Shown piece after piece: positions 47,140 through 57,499 of a DNA stretch of 64,000 nt. The position numbers and the translations under genes were made by a program. The DNA is from Armigeres subalbatus (Eukaryota; Arthropoda; Insecta; Diptera; Culicidae), in assembly GCF_024139115.2 (NCBI RefSeq), contig NC_085140.1, positions 235,044,371 to 235,108,370 of the forward strand, written 5' to 3'. The notes below the pieces were generated by a model, which saw only the letters and a list, made by a program, of their open reading frames with translations, was not told where the DNA came from and did not search any database. The first letter of the stretch is position 1; each line of letters opens with the position of its first letter.

Positions 47140-47285
47140 TTTGCCTCCTCGTAGTACTCCACAAGCATTGCCTAGGTCTCGTATCCATAGAGGGCTACAG
47201 GTTTAACGAGCGTTTTGTAGTTTAGTACATCGGAAAATTGTATTCGATCGAAGTGTCTTGTGAAGTGCAAATAAGGACAATTCCC
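47140..47285 (-). pseudogene. C-terminal fragment of the 30-31 kb non-LTR family
   Basis: On the minus strand the sequence gives 'LVKPVALYGYET', the segment that follows the RT domain, and matches 30200-30300 nucleotide by nucleotide in many places (for example CATTGCCTAGGTCTCGTATC against the equivalent CCAGGCCTCGTGTCAG). It is a truncated dead fragment. Confidence 0.6.
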
Positions 47286-47759
47286 TGTTGTAAGATGTAT
47301 TCGAATTTTTCTCATTATTTGTTTATTTATTAAAGTCTGGAGTGGCCTATTCCGTTCAAAGTTCTCTAGGTTCAGCTCAATACAGGTAAACGATGTAACG
47401 TACACTTTGATTTCAACGTTGTACGTCAAATCGAAGCATGAATAATAATGATTATTTTTCACTACTTAAATGTTGTTCTACTATGCACTGTAAGTACCAG
47501 CAGTGTTAAACAGCTTTTCTTGTGAACAATTCCTACAAACTTGTTTGTTATTAAGAGAAATTGAATTTCTTATTGTTAATCCATAAAAAGTATATCAAAT
47601 AGCTTGTGAACACAGGGCTTGCTTCTCGTAACACTGTTTGCATGAAAATTTATAAATAGTGTATCTGCGATCACTGACGACTGTGTCTCAACATATTGTG
47701 ATATTCATTTATATACGCCAATATTGTTCTGCAAAACTGATATCCCGACAATTTTAATA

Positions 47760-48573
47760 AATCCTGGGAAAACTTTTGAAGGTATTCCCGGATAAATTCC
47801 TGAAAGAACTTCATCTGAGAATTTCTTCGAAAATTCTATTAGGAATTCTTTTGAAATTCCCTTCGGGCTTTCCTTCGGAGATTCCTTCAGTAAAACTATA
47901 CAAAATAATTCTATCTAAAACTTTGTTGGAAGAATTTTTCCGGAAATTTACTGTACTGAAGAACGGAATAGTTTCTGATGGGGTTCCTGAAGGAATTTCC
48001 GAAGGAGTGCTTGAGGGACTTTTCGAAGGAATTTCTGAGGGAATATCGGAAAGCACTCATGAATTCACTTTTAACTAAATGTTTGGAGGAATTTCCGATG
48101 AAGTCTTAAATAAAAACCTGAATAAATTCCAATAGGAATTTTCAAAAAATCAATTAAAGAAATTTTTGAAACCTCTAAAGGAATTCTCGAAGGTTTTTCT
48201 AAAGGAATCGAAAAAATTCTTAAAGGAATTTCCGAAGTATATTCCGATGGTGTTTCCGAAAAAAAAATCGAGGAATTTCTTATGAAATTTTTAGAGAAAT
48301 TCTTTGGAAATTGTGAATAAATTGCCTGAGTAATTCCTAAAGGAATATCTTAAGGAATTACCAAAGAAATTTTTGAAAATATACTGAGTAATACCTAAAT
48401 GGATTTCCTGAAGGAAGATTTGCTGGAAAATATTCCAAAGGAATTCTTAGAGGATTTTTCAAAAATTCCTGAAATAGTTTCTTAAGAAATTCCTTAGGTA
48501 TTTCTTAGGGAGTTCCCATAGGAATTTCCTAAGAAACTCCTAAATAAATTTTCTAAAAAATCCCTATAAAATT
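47760..48573. repeat. Degenerate GAATTTCC/GGAATTCC tract
   Basis: Words such as AGGAATTCTT, GAAGGAATTTCCG and CTAAAGGAAT recur with an irregular 12-24-bp spacing. They give long but meaningless frames on both strands (47776-48078 and 47811-48056). It resembles a decayed version of the 24-bp minisatellite. Confidence 0.55.
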
Positions 48574-49972
48574 TGTAACTGCTTGTGACGTCCCTACGTC
48601 TGGGCAGTGGACGTCCTTACGCCCCTAACTAGCTCACCTCTATTGCTCAGGGTCGACGATTAACCGGCTCGAAGGGACACACAACCACGAAGCGAACAGA
48701 GGAAAACCTTTAAGGACCAACGGACAGTCATGCACTTCATGAACGAATAAGAAAAGCTTGTGGATACATTTTACTTGTCTTTTTTATTGAAAGCTCATGT
48801 TAGTATAAGAAGGTTAGTTTTAGTTCATTTGAATAGGGTTAGTAACGGTTAGTATAGCTGATTCGGCCGATTGGTGGGCTGGGGCCCATAGTGGCATGCT
48901 TGATTTACGCCACATGACGGAGGTACGAAATCTGGTCCGTACATACCTTCGATGGCCCGAGAATAATTGGGACTTGGCGAATGCACCCAACACTGACGTC
49001 ACTTTGGCCGCTGCAAGTGCTCTTCAGGTGAGCCTGGGATACGTAACCGACGAAGGGAACTGGTCGGCTTCTCGGCCCAGCGGGGCAGGCTCGGGTCGAC
49101 ACCGGGTCTGAGCTATTAAGGGTTCGGATGTGTAGCTTCGCGGACCCACCTTTCGGGGCTTTCGAACGAGGAGTGGACACTTGTCGCTGAAATCCACGTG
49201 GGTGTGGGTTCGGTGGTTTCGGGCACATTGCTTCCAGGATCCGCGGTTCCGGGCCTCCGAGCGAGGATGGGTTTGGCACTTGCTGCAAGACTTCCTTCGG
49301 TGGTGCTTGATAGGTTGGACACGATGATATTTCCTCGTTCGATGGCTTTGCTTCTCGGCGACGGTGCCGGGAGGAAGAATAAATCTTCTTACGTTCGGTC
49401 GGCGGGATTGGTATCTCCGGGCCTCCTGGAGGTGGATTCGGCAGGCCTGAAGCCGGAGTGGATTCGGCAGGCCTGAAGCCGGACTGGATTCGGCAGGCCA
49501 GAAGCTGGGTTGGGTTTGGTTTTAAAACTGTGCCGGCACGTGGTTTTCCACTTCGCCAGAGATGGCCGTCCAAAAACACCGAATTTCACCGTCTTCCAGG
49601 TGCAAGAAACACTAGGTCAACCTTTCCGGGCACTTCGTCGATCTTCCTATCGTATTGAACACTCGCACTTCACCGAAATTGTCACGGCCAAGGAAAACGA
49701 TGGTCAAAAATCACCAACCAAGTTTTTTTTCCGTCGTTGAAGCACGTCTGACGTCGTTCACGTTCTGAATCGTTCTCCTTTTGAATCTCCTCCGCCCGTA
49801 TTTCTATGTTCGGCTTTTCTTTGTTCTTCGCCCCGGAACTAGTGGGGTCTAGATGGAGATTTCGCCCTTGATAAAGCCCAGAGTCGATTTGGTTTTTTTA
49901 GTAGGTTTTTTTTTGACAATTCTGAAGGGGTTTCTATTCTACTGAATAAATGGTCCATCGTGGACGGTAACA
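48574..49972 (-). mobile_element. Solo LTR, family A, copy 2 (1.40 kb)
   Basis: On the minus strand it begins TGTTACCGTCC (49972 downward) and ends GCAGTTACA at 48574. It is flanked by AATT on both sides (48570-48573 and 49973-49976), an exact 4-bp target duplication. It matches 17198-18663 at the start, at an AAGGTATGT splice-donor-like site (about 48948-48940), at AATAAA (complement near 48783-48788) and at the GTGAGCTAGTT...GGACGTCCACTGC end. A 4-bp duplication fits Ty3-type integration, but 4-bp duplications are not exclusive to that group. The 224-codon minus frame inside (48905-49579) is proline-, serine- and arginine-rich, has no gag or pol motif, and lies within the LTR. Confidence 0.85.
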
Positions 49973-49980
49973 AATTGTAA

Positions 49981-50388
49981 ACCAATTTCTGAAGAAATTA
50001 ATAGCATAGCATAGCATTTGTGATTGTACAAATCGTGGGTGGCTATACAATGCTCAATTGAGCAATCTACTGTATATTGTCGCAAATTGGTACTTGTGAT
50101 AAGTACCTTTTCCTATACAGTAGCGGTTGTATACCTGGCCACGTCCTTACAATCACGGAAGGAAGGGAAGGAATGTTAGTTCAACATCTACAAGTGAAGA
50201 TGCAGGGAACCCATACTACCTTCATAGATGTCTCGGGAAGGAAAATTTGTGTTAGTGGGTAAGGTGAATAATAGGGAGCTCTATTCGACAATATAGAGCG
50301 TTTGTCAATAACAGTATATGCTGAAAAAAAATTAAAATATATTCATCAATTTACTTACGAACCGTACCAATTTCTGAAGAAATTAATA
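49981..50388. mobile_element. Insertion of about 362 bp flanked by a 23-bp direct repeat
   Basis: ACCAATTTCTGAAGAAATTA plus ATA occurs at 49981-50003 and 50366-50388. The sequence between starts with GCATAGCATAGCATTTGTGA and has GTGGGTGGCTATACAATG. A long flanking duplication suits retroposition of a short element. There is no coding content of note. Confidence 0.6.
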
Positions 50389-50389
50389 C

Positions 50390-51180
50390 GCAAATATTCT
50401 AAACTTAGATAAATTTCCGAACGAATTCCCAAAGGAATTTTGGATGGAGTATTCGAAGAAATTCCTTAAATATTTTCCGTGAAAATGTGAATAAAAGGTT
50501 TTTTATTTAGGTTTACAAACAAAATTAAAATATGTTGGAGATCAGAAAAGCATGCTCTTTATGTTAGACTATAAAACAAACTTTTATTTTTCTTTGCTAA
50601 ACAACTCAATTGCGGAAGGTGCTTTTAAAGGAATTCGTAAATGGGATTCTAAATGAATGATTTATGGAGTTTCCGCAGGAATTCCTAGAGGAGGTTATAA
50701 ATTCAGAAGGAATTCCTGAGGCAAATTGTAAAGTAATTTTTAGAGTTTCTTCTTTCAATTTTTGAAGGAATTTAAAACATAATTTTCAGATTAATTTCCG
50801 AAGATATTTCCGGAGGATTTTTCGAGAGAGGATCCATGAAAAAGTTTTTGTAGGAAGTTTTGAAGGAATGTCTAAAGGAATTCTTGGAGTAATCTTGGGG
50901 GAATTGCTGGAAGGAAGTATTCCTAAAGAAAATGTTAATGGAATTCTTGTAGGATTTTCCGGCCGTCCTAGGGTCTTCCAAAGGAGATAGTTGGGAAAGT
51001 TTTGAACTTATTTCTGAGGGAGGGGTATCGTCGGTAAGTCGGAAATTTATTCAGGAATTGATTCGGTAATTCCTCCTTAATTCAATTTAGAGATTCCTGC
51101 AAAAAATCGCCTATAAAATTCTCCGTAAATTCTTTCGGGAACTCCCCCAGAGATTACCTCTGGGATTAATTAAAAAAAAT
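50390..51180. repeat. Degenerate GGAATT tract
   Basis: Irregular GAAGGAATTCC-type words continue the style of 47760-48573, so the solo LTR and the 362-bp insertion appear to have landed inside one long decayed tract. No gene is seen. Confidence 0.5.
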
Positions 51181-52230
51181 CGATACGCAAGCTCGATTGG
51201 AGCTACAATACCAATACTTCACTCAACATTGGCTGAAATAGACCCAAAAGCTACCCGACATCAACTCTGTCTTTGTCAGAACTTTTGCCCAATATCTACT
51301 AGACATTTGTTCGACACAAAACAGAAAATGTACTGTATATTAACTTAATATTTTCCAATTTCTCGTGAGAATTCTGAGGATTATGTGATTTAAAGAAAAC
51401 AGTAACAATTAGGGTGATGAAATTGATTAAGCTGATAAAATTAGATTCCATAAGACGATGTGATCCCTACATGAATGCTCATGACCATTTACTATTTTTT
51501 TGGAATAACTAACCAAATTAAAATTATTTTCAAAGTGTACGTTATATCGGGGGAAAATGTACGCGAGTGATGTTATATCGAGTGTACGTTAAATCAGGGG
51601 TACGTTATATCGAAGATTATGTGCACAAAACCAACCATGCAATCTACAGAGGTTTGTTATCTCTGCAGTTTTTTGAGATGAGCGCTATCGACACTAAGTC
51701 AAAAGGCGGCTGATGGACTAAATCTTCTAAATTGAGGTGAACATGCCCCTGGAGTAGACGTTACCTGATGGGGCCAATATTTAAAAAAAATGTTGGCTTA
51801 ATAGCCGATTGATACATATTCAATGTTGCTTGGGCTGAAATTAATTGGAAAACGACCAATCCTCTCATTGTTTTCTGTCAGGGATATCCCTTCTCAAACC
51901 CTTGGAACAATAACGGGATTTTTTTCCGAGCCGCCATTATTGGCCTGAGCTTAAAGAAAGAAAACATCTTTCTCCCAAAAAGGCCGATTCCGCGTTTAAG
52001 TTTACAAAATGGCACACATAAAGGGCATTTTTCAACAGGATGGAAACCTGCAGCCAGACACCGGCGGACTAATCGGCGAACCGAGCTGGCTAATGTCGAT
52101 CGGTTAAGCTGCCCTCTCAAAGGCCCTTCGCCTATCTGGTGCAGCCTTTTGACATTACTTCGGGAGGACGCCAGTGCTACTATTTTAATTGCTCACTTGT
52201 AGAATATTAAGCTCGTTTAGTGGAATGTAT
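51181..52230. other. Sequence without a recognised gene; includes TACGTTATATCG words
   Basis: Near 51537-51612 the word GTACGTTATATCG recurs four times in slightly altered form, a small tandem motif. The rest, including 51880-52150, is unassigned and repeat-like. Confidence 0.4.
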
Positions 52231-52231
52231 T

Positions 52232-52428
52232 AAACCGTCTAAGACGAATTAAGTACTGTCCATTTAATTCCACCAGTTAATTTTCGTTATCTTTGCAGAT
52301 ACGTATTTCGACCACAACTGTGTGGTCGTCTTCAGTGTCTTGACTGACTCGACGAAGTCGAAACGAAAATTAACGAAAATTAACTGGTGGAATTAAATGG
52401 ACAGTACTTAATTCGTCTTAGACGGTTT
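52232..52428. mobile_element. 197-bp palindromic MITE with 58-bp arms
   Basis: AAACCGTCTAAGACGAATTA... and its inverted counterpart form perfect arms of about 58 bp. The loop contains CGACCACAACTGTGTGGTCG and the GATACGTATTTCGACC word shared with 45385-45500. Arm identity implies recent insertion. It is non-coding. Confidence 0.85.
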
Positions 52429-52714
52429 TGCTTACTTGTAGTTGTTGCTGTTTAGCGCGCCTTTTGCGTTGCAGCTCTCGGGCAATCCGAGCCGTAACCG
52501 ACAAAGCCACACTCCATTTGCCCGAGTCCAGGCACATGCTTTGGATTGGGTTATCCGGCGCAGCACGCTGTTGTTAATGCGAGTCTGTCCATGAATGCGG
52601 ACAGGCAAAGAGAAGATGCTCCACTGTTTTGTAGACTCCAGGAAACTCAGGTCATTGCGGGGACGACGCACGCCTAAACATGTGAAGATGTTGCCACGTT
52701 CTGAACCTCTCTTT

Positions 52715-52960
52715 GTTGGGTGTAGTCTTTCACGGAACGGCAGAACACTTATTGACAGCAGGAATTCGTCGACCAGCTTCAATGCTGTAAATTTATTCCA
52801 TCAAATATAATCAAACTTATTACTAATTACAAAATATTTCTAACATTATAGTATTCCGTATTTTTCCGAAGGACAATCTCCCCAACACTCATCACTTTTC
52901 TTCCAATTTTTACTCCTTCAGTGTTGCCAGTTGCTCCGCAATAGTCTTCTCAACACTCCC
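52715..52960 (-). mobile_element. Candidate copia-type LTR
   Basis: On the minus strand GGGAGTGTTGAGAAGACTAT looks like a polypurine tract followed by an LTR start (TGTTGAG). The segment ends ACACCCAACA at about 52715, giving TGTTG...CAACA ends. The end word GTGAAAGACTACACCCAACA recurs near 56345-56364 on the minus strand, but the sequence beside it there is not LTR-like, so a matching second LTR was not found. This is a tentative call. Confidence 0.35.
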
Positions 52961-53754
52961 GCCCGTGAAACTGGTAAACAGTCGAGTTATCCAACTTGCT
53001 AATTATCCGTGGAATAGTTTCTACTTTGTAGTCCGCATCTATTTACATCAACAGTAATAGTTGCAACCGGTAATCATCTTCGTTGTATTTTTCTGTGTAC
53101 GTTTTGAAAGTTCTCCATCTGATCGTTTGCCAGGATCGAATATCTAATATGATAAACACAATTCGAAATAATTCGTATCTACTTTGCGTGTATTCCCATT
53201 GATTGAGGTAGACTGTTGTGCTTTATGTGTATAATGAAGACGATAACGAATGATAACTTTTCCTTTGTGATGATCGTTGGCCTCTTCATAATCATTTACT
53301 AGTTTTAGAGCAGATTGAAGATCGTGTAGAACGGTTGCATTGTAATACGAAGGAGTGTGCACAGCAATAACAGAAGGTAATTTTGAGGATGGATGACGTA
53401 TTGAAGCTTCACTAAGATTCACGCCACTGCACAGTGGCTAAAATCGTGTTTTAAGCGCGTTCAATTAATAGTATCTTTATTATGTGACTTAGCGTAAAGG
53501 CGTCTTCGAGACAATTTATCAGTAAGTCGTTGCGCTTCTTTGGAGGTATTCATCCTTTTGATCAATCCCCCTAAAAGTGAGATGAAAAATTTATTTTTTG
53601 CAATACACAACATATAAAGTTTGATTCTTCATAAAAGTTGTAGCAAAAGCTCTCCTGAAATACTTTTTCAAAGACACCAAGTTCGTAATTTCATTACTTT
53701 TGGAGATTTATTGATTTTTATGCCAACAAGTTTTGAGCATGTTTGATGTACACC

Positions 53755-54110
53755 CGATTCTTTTTTTACACGGGGGATGCGTGCCGTGTGAAAAAAATCC
53801 GTGTAAAAATAATCCGTGTTATTTCGAGAATCCGTGCAAAAAAAATCCGTGCTATTTCGAGAAACCGTGTAAAAAAAGCCGTGCAAAAAATATCCGTGTA
53901 AAAAAAGTAACCGGGTCTTTGTTAATATGGGGGATGCGTTCCGTGTAAAAATAAATTCGTGTAAAAAAAATCCGTGTTATTTCGAGAATCCGTGTAAAAA
54001 AAATCCGTGCTATTTCGAGAAACCGTGCAAAAAAAAATTCGTGTTATTTCAAGAATCCGTGTAAAAAAATCCGTGTGAAAATAATCCGTGTAAAAAAATA
54101 ATCGGGTGTA
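53755..54110. repeat. CCGTGTAAAAA / CCGTGTTATTTCGAGAA tandem tract
   Basis: Units reading CCGTGTAAAAAAAATCCGTG and GTTATTTCGAGAATCCGTG recur roughly ten times. Regular cysteine- or phenylalanine-rich frames on both strands (53733-53948 plus, 53922-54137 minus) follow from this and are not genes. Confidence 0.75.
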
Positions 54111-54763
54111 TAAGCATACAAGCACATGGAGACGCATGGTGCATTAGTTCATCAACTCCTTGAAGGGTGATTGATTTCTACCTTGCATAGTAGGAAATGT
54201 TTCTTGATGAAACATTCCTTACATTCACTTACAGCTCTACAGTTCAGGTATTAATTTAAAGTTCATTACTTGTACTTTGTTATTCGTATGAGATTGACTG
54301 CCACAATTTGCCCCTTGTCAAGTTGCAGTTATATCAAATATGACTAAAAAATCCAATAAAACTGTTATAACTATATTATTTTCAAAATTTTAAGTCACAA
54401 TAGCCACCAAACGGCGTATTTGAATGTTATCAAAAAATTTCTAGAACATGCACAACATGTAGAAATTAAAGTGCAAAAGATGATGAAAAAAACATTTTAA
54501 GGGTTGTCTGCATAAAACGTAAAGAATCTCCAAACGAAACGGAAGTACGAACTTGGTCTCTTCGACAAAGTTTTTCAGGAGAACTTTTGCTACAAGTTTA
54601 ATAAAGAATCAAACTTTATATGTTGTTAAGTGCAAAAAAAAAATTTTCATCTCGCTACTAGGGGGATTTATCAGTAAACTGAATACCTCCAAATAATCGC
54701 ATGAATTTACTGATAAAATGTCTCGAAGACACCATTACGCTAAATTGCATAATAAAGATACTA

Positions 54764-55997
54764 GGGGAGGTGGTTCGGTTGTGGGCACCCTTTTGTGTTT
54801 GGTCCATAACTTTGGCCCTGGTTGATCTTATGTCGACATTTGCATAGCAATCGAAAGCTAAACTTATAACCTTACTACTAGCAAAGAAATTAATATGATT
54901 TCATCGATTTAGAAAAAAATATTGACAATTTAGAAAATTTGACATTTTTGGACATTTTTATTTCGTGGTTCGGTTGTGGGCACCCTTGAAAACTTAGCTA
55001 AAAATAAAGAAGCATGAATAAAAACCACCCAGATTTAAAGACAAGGAATAGTTTATTCATTCTAAAAGACAGGAGACGCTAAAAAAACTCAAATCAATTC
55101 ACCTAGCAGTGATGATGCCTCCCTCGGTGCATTAAGGAGGATGTTAATAAATCACATAAGAAAGGTCTAAATAGCACTTTGGGTAAATGGGTTTTAATTT
55201 TTCATTGATTTACGTTTCATTGGTATGCATCACAGTCAAAAAAATCCTGATTAATCACCCTAGCGGCAATAGTGCCTTTTTCGTTCATTTCAAAAAATAA
55301 TATTTTGGCCATAAATTTTGATCCCATAGTCCGATCTGACCAATTTTCAATAGAAAACAATGGGAAAGCATTCCCCGTCGAATGCAACTTGTTGCAAGCA
55401 AATCGGTCAACGCTTTGTTCCAAAAAGTGTGTATAATAACTAGGCATGTCCAAAAAACAAGAATATTAAATAAACACATTATTTCAATCAATTATGTCAA
55501 ACTAATTATAAAACTGCCTTAAAACGTTATTAAAAATAAGTTAAGGGCAAGTAAAACGATATTGAATGATTTATCAATAAAATGAGGGTGCCCATAACCG
55601 AACCAATAAAGGTGCCACAACCGAATTTCGCAGCCTTTTTGGAACGAGAAGAAAAAAAAATCGCGCTAAAATTTTGATGGCAATCGACATTGGGCATCAA
55701 AATAGATTAAATTTACTGTGTAAATACGCATTAGAACTCACTTTTTGAATTAAATCCTTTAATTTATGACACTTTGAAAAAGGTCAAAAAAAACTTTCGT
55801 GTTGTTTTTCTTGTACGAAAAATTAATTTGTTTCTAGTTCAAAGTAGAGATGCCCATCCGGTTTGATATTGAGCACAAAACATCATGCTATTATAGCAAA
55901 CAAATGACGGTTGTCAGAATGACAGCATCTCTTATCTGTCAAAAGATACATAGGGGTGCCCATAACCGAACGGTGCCCACAACCGAACCTCCTCCCC
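54764..55997. mobile_element. Inner TA-duplicating MITE, 1.23 kb
   Basis: Terminal inverted repeats of 27 bp with two mismatches start GGGGAGGTGGTTCGGTTGTG and are flanked by TA (54762-54763 and 55998-55999). The GGTTCGGTTGTGGGCACC word recurs inside at 54966-54984 and, inverted and varied, near 55588-55626 and 55953-55990, so the ends have subterminal copies. It is inserted in the right arm of the outer element. It carries a copy of the dispersed repeat at 55240-55470. No transposase was found. Confidence 0.8.
55085..55470. repeat. Interspersed repeat family, copies 3 and 4
   Basis: Two start words (TCACCTAGCAGTGATGATGCC at 55100-55120, and AATCACCCTAGCGGCAATAG at 55252-55271) precede a common body with TTTTGGCCATAAATTTTGAT, ATAGTCCGATCTGACC and GTCGAATGCAACTTGTTG. 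It matches 4256-4500 and 13285-13640. It is nested inside the inner MITE. Confidence 0.65.
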
Positions 55998-56035
55998 TAT
56001 TAATTAAACGCGTCAAAACACGATTTTAGCCACTG

Positions 56036-56520
56036 TACACTGCCACAGACAGACAAGGATGTGGTGATCTTGTTTTGACTTGGCTCTGCTGATATACTGC
56101 AGATATTTGTCTCACCACATTGCTTTGTCACTGCTTCCTTTTGAACAGCAAAATCTGACCTTATTTTTCCGCAGCTATTTTGAAAGCCTGTTCAATTTCT
56201 ATCAAACTCTGTTCATATTCCGTTCGGTCGATGCGCCGCTCTTCTGCTTCGTAATGCAATTTCCATAATTTGCCCCGCTTTCCTTAAGTGCTCCAGACGT
56301 TGTATTGTTTCTTCCATTTTGCGCAATACGACACTTCATAATCATTGAAGTTTGTTGGGTGTAGTCTTTCACGACTCCATTCCATAGACCGAGTGTCCTC
56401 CAAAAACCTGACCCGATTTTTCAAGCACAAGCTGTTTCAAGGTTGCATGGAAAGCAGAATGGGGAAACTAAACTTTTCACTACACTGACTACAGGGCCTC
56501 CCCACCAAACGCCGAAAAAA
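56036..56520. other. Unassigned sequence between nested elements
   Basis: The minus strand has a short frame with a charged, possibly coiled-coil stretch ('EERRIDRTEYEQSLIEIEQ', about 56250-56190). This could be a fragment of a retroelement gag. No further motif supports it. Confidence 0.3.
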
Positions 56521-56526
56521 GATAAC

Positions 56527-56712
56527 TCACATAGCATGCAGCAGTCCAGAACCAATCATGCCAACAAGGTCACACTCGGTGCTTACTACTTTGTCCCCGC
56601 TTGAATTGGTATGGTCAATACTTATGTCAATTGAGTCCCTGTAACAGCAGCTATTGAATCCAGGTGAAGTAGTCGCCTTCATAACCGAATGGTTGTCTAT
56701 ATACATGTACAA
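56527..56712 (-). pseudogene. Possible copia-type RNase H remnant
   Basis: The minus-strand frame reads 'YIDNHSVMKATTSPG', then 'RDSIDISIDHT' and 'GDKVVSTEC'. This is the layout of the end of Ty1/copia pol, where a DN.S/C segment precedes a 'KHIDI..H' segment. The lysine-histidine of the second motif has been lost. It is 61 codons only, without neighbours in frame. It fits the copia-type LTR candidate at 52715-52960 on the same strand, split by nested DNA elements. Confidence 0.4.
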
Positions 56713-56894
56713 GGAAGGAAGGTCATGCGAGGGTAGATACTTGTGTGCACTGGACCAGATCGGTATAATTAAGAAAACCTATTCTGGAGAAAACATAATA
56801 ATAGACTTAATTGTTTATAAACTATGCTATGCACTCCGGATTTTTTTGATACCATTTAAGTTGTTGTTGGTGTTGTTTAAACCTGAGAAATATG

Positions 56895-57318
56895 CAAGGA
56901 TGCTAACGATCATTCAGTAATCTGTGTTCGATCATTTAGTAGTTTGTCAATAACACATTCCAGAGACTGAATTTCAAAATATGTTGTATGGTGGACTTCT
57001 AGTGCGAAGGTTTTTCTACAACTTTGCCTAATGGTTCGTTATTAGAAATCAACTAATAACAGAGTTAGAGCGCTAGTTGCAGTAACTCAAACTAAATGAT
57101 TGGAATTTTGTTATCATTTAGTCTCATTTACTAAAACTAAAGCTATAACTCCGTTACTAGTGGAATTCAAACAATGAACCATTAAGCAGAGTTGTAGAAA
57201 AACCTTCGCACTAGAAGTCCACCATACAACATATTTTGAAATTCAGCTTCTTGAATGTGTTATTGACAAACTACTAAATGATCGAACGCAAATTACTGAA
57301 TGATCGTTAACATCCTTG
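56895..57318. mobile_element. 424-bp hAT-type palindromic MITE
   Basis: The ends are CAAGGATGCTAACGATCATT and its counterpart ending AATGATCGTTAACATCCTTG. Each is bordered by the same 8-bp word GAAATATG (56887-56894 and 57319-57326). Arms of about 150 bp are highly similar. The 8-bp duplication and CAAGG-type end support the hAT superfamily. It is non-coding. Confidence 0.85.
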
Positions 57319-57344
57319 GAAATATGAATTGGAAATCTAGTGAA

Positions 57345-57495
57345 TACTTGTCATAAGACGAGTACATAAAATTCCATTACTCGGTTGTACCTTGACAGAT
57401 ATGTATTTCAACTTAAACAGATACGTATTTTGACTTCAAGTACAACCAAATGGTGGAATTAAATGGAATTGTACGAACTCGTCTTATGACAAGTA
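57345..57495. mobile_element. MITE, TACTTGTCATAAGACGAG ends
   Basis: Inverted arms of about 35 bp start TACTTGTCATAAGACGAG. The loop holds two GATAYGTATTT words and a TGGTGGAATTAAATGGA word shared with the 52232-52428 element, so they belong to related families. Confidence 0.7.
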
Positions 57496-57499
57496 AAGA

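Larger units (their letters stand above)
53432..56035. mobile_element. Outer mariner-like foldback element (interrupted)
   Basis: The ends CAGTGGCTAAAATCGTGTTTT (53432) and its inverted counterpart (ending 56035) are flanked by CA on the left and TA on the right, a damaged TA duplication. Inverted arms of about 280 bp follow: 53462-53740 on the left and 54490-54763 on the right, where GTCTTCGAGACA and TCAAACTTTATATGTTGT words mirror each other. The right arm is split by a second element at 54764-55997. Its centre (53755-54110) is a tract of CCGTGTAAAAA units. It is non-coding. Confidence 0.7.

Noticed and set aside
48905..49579. 224-codon proline/serine/arginine-rich minus frame
   Set aside because: It lies wholly inside a solo LTR and overlaps open frames on the other strand. 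No gag motif.
17198..49972. The two family-A LTRs as the ends of one giant element
   Set aside because: They are in opposite orientation and each has its own 4-bp duplication, so they are independent solo LTRs.
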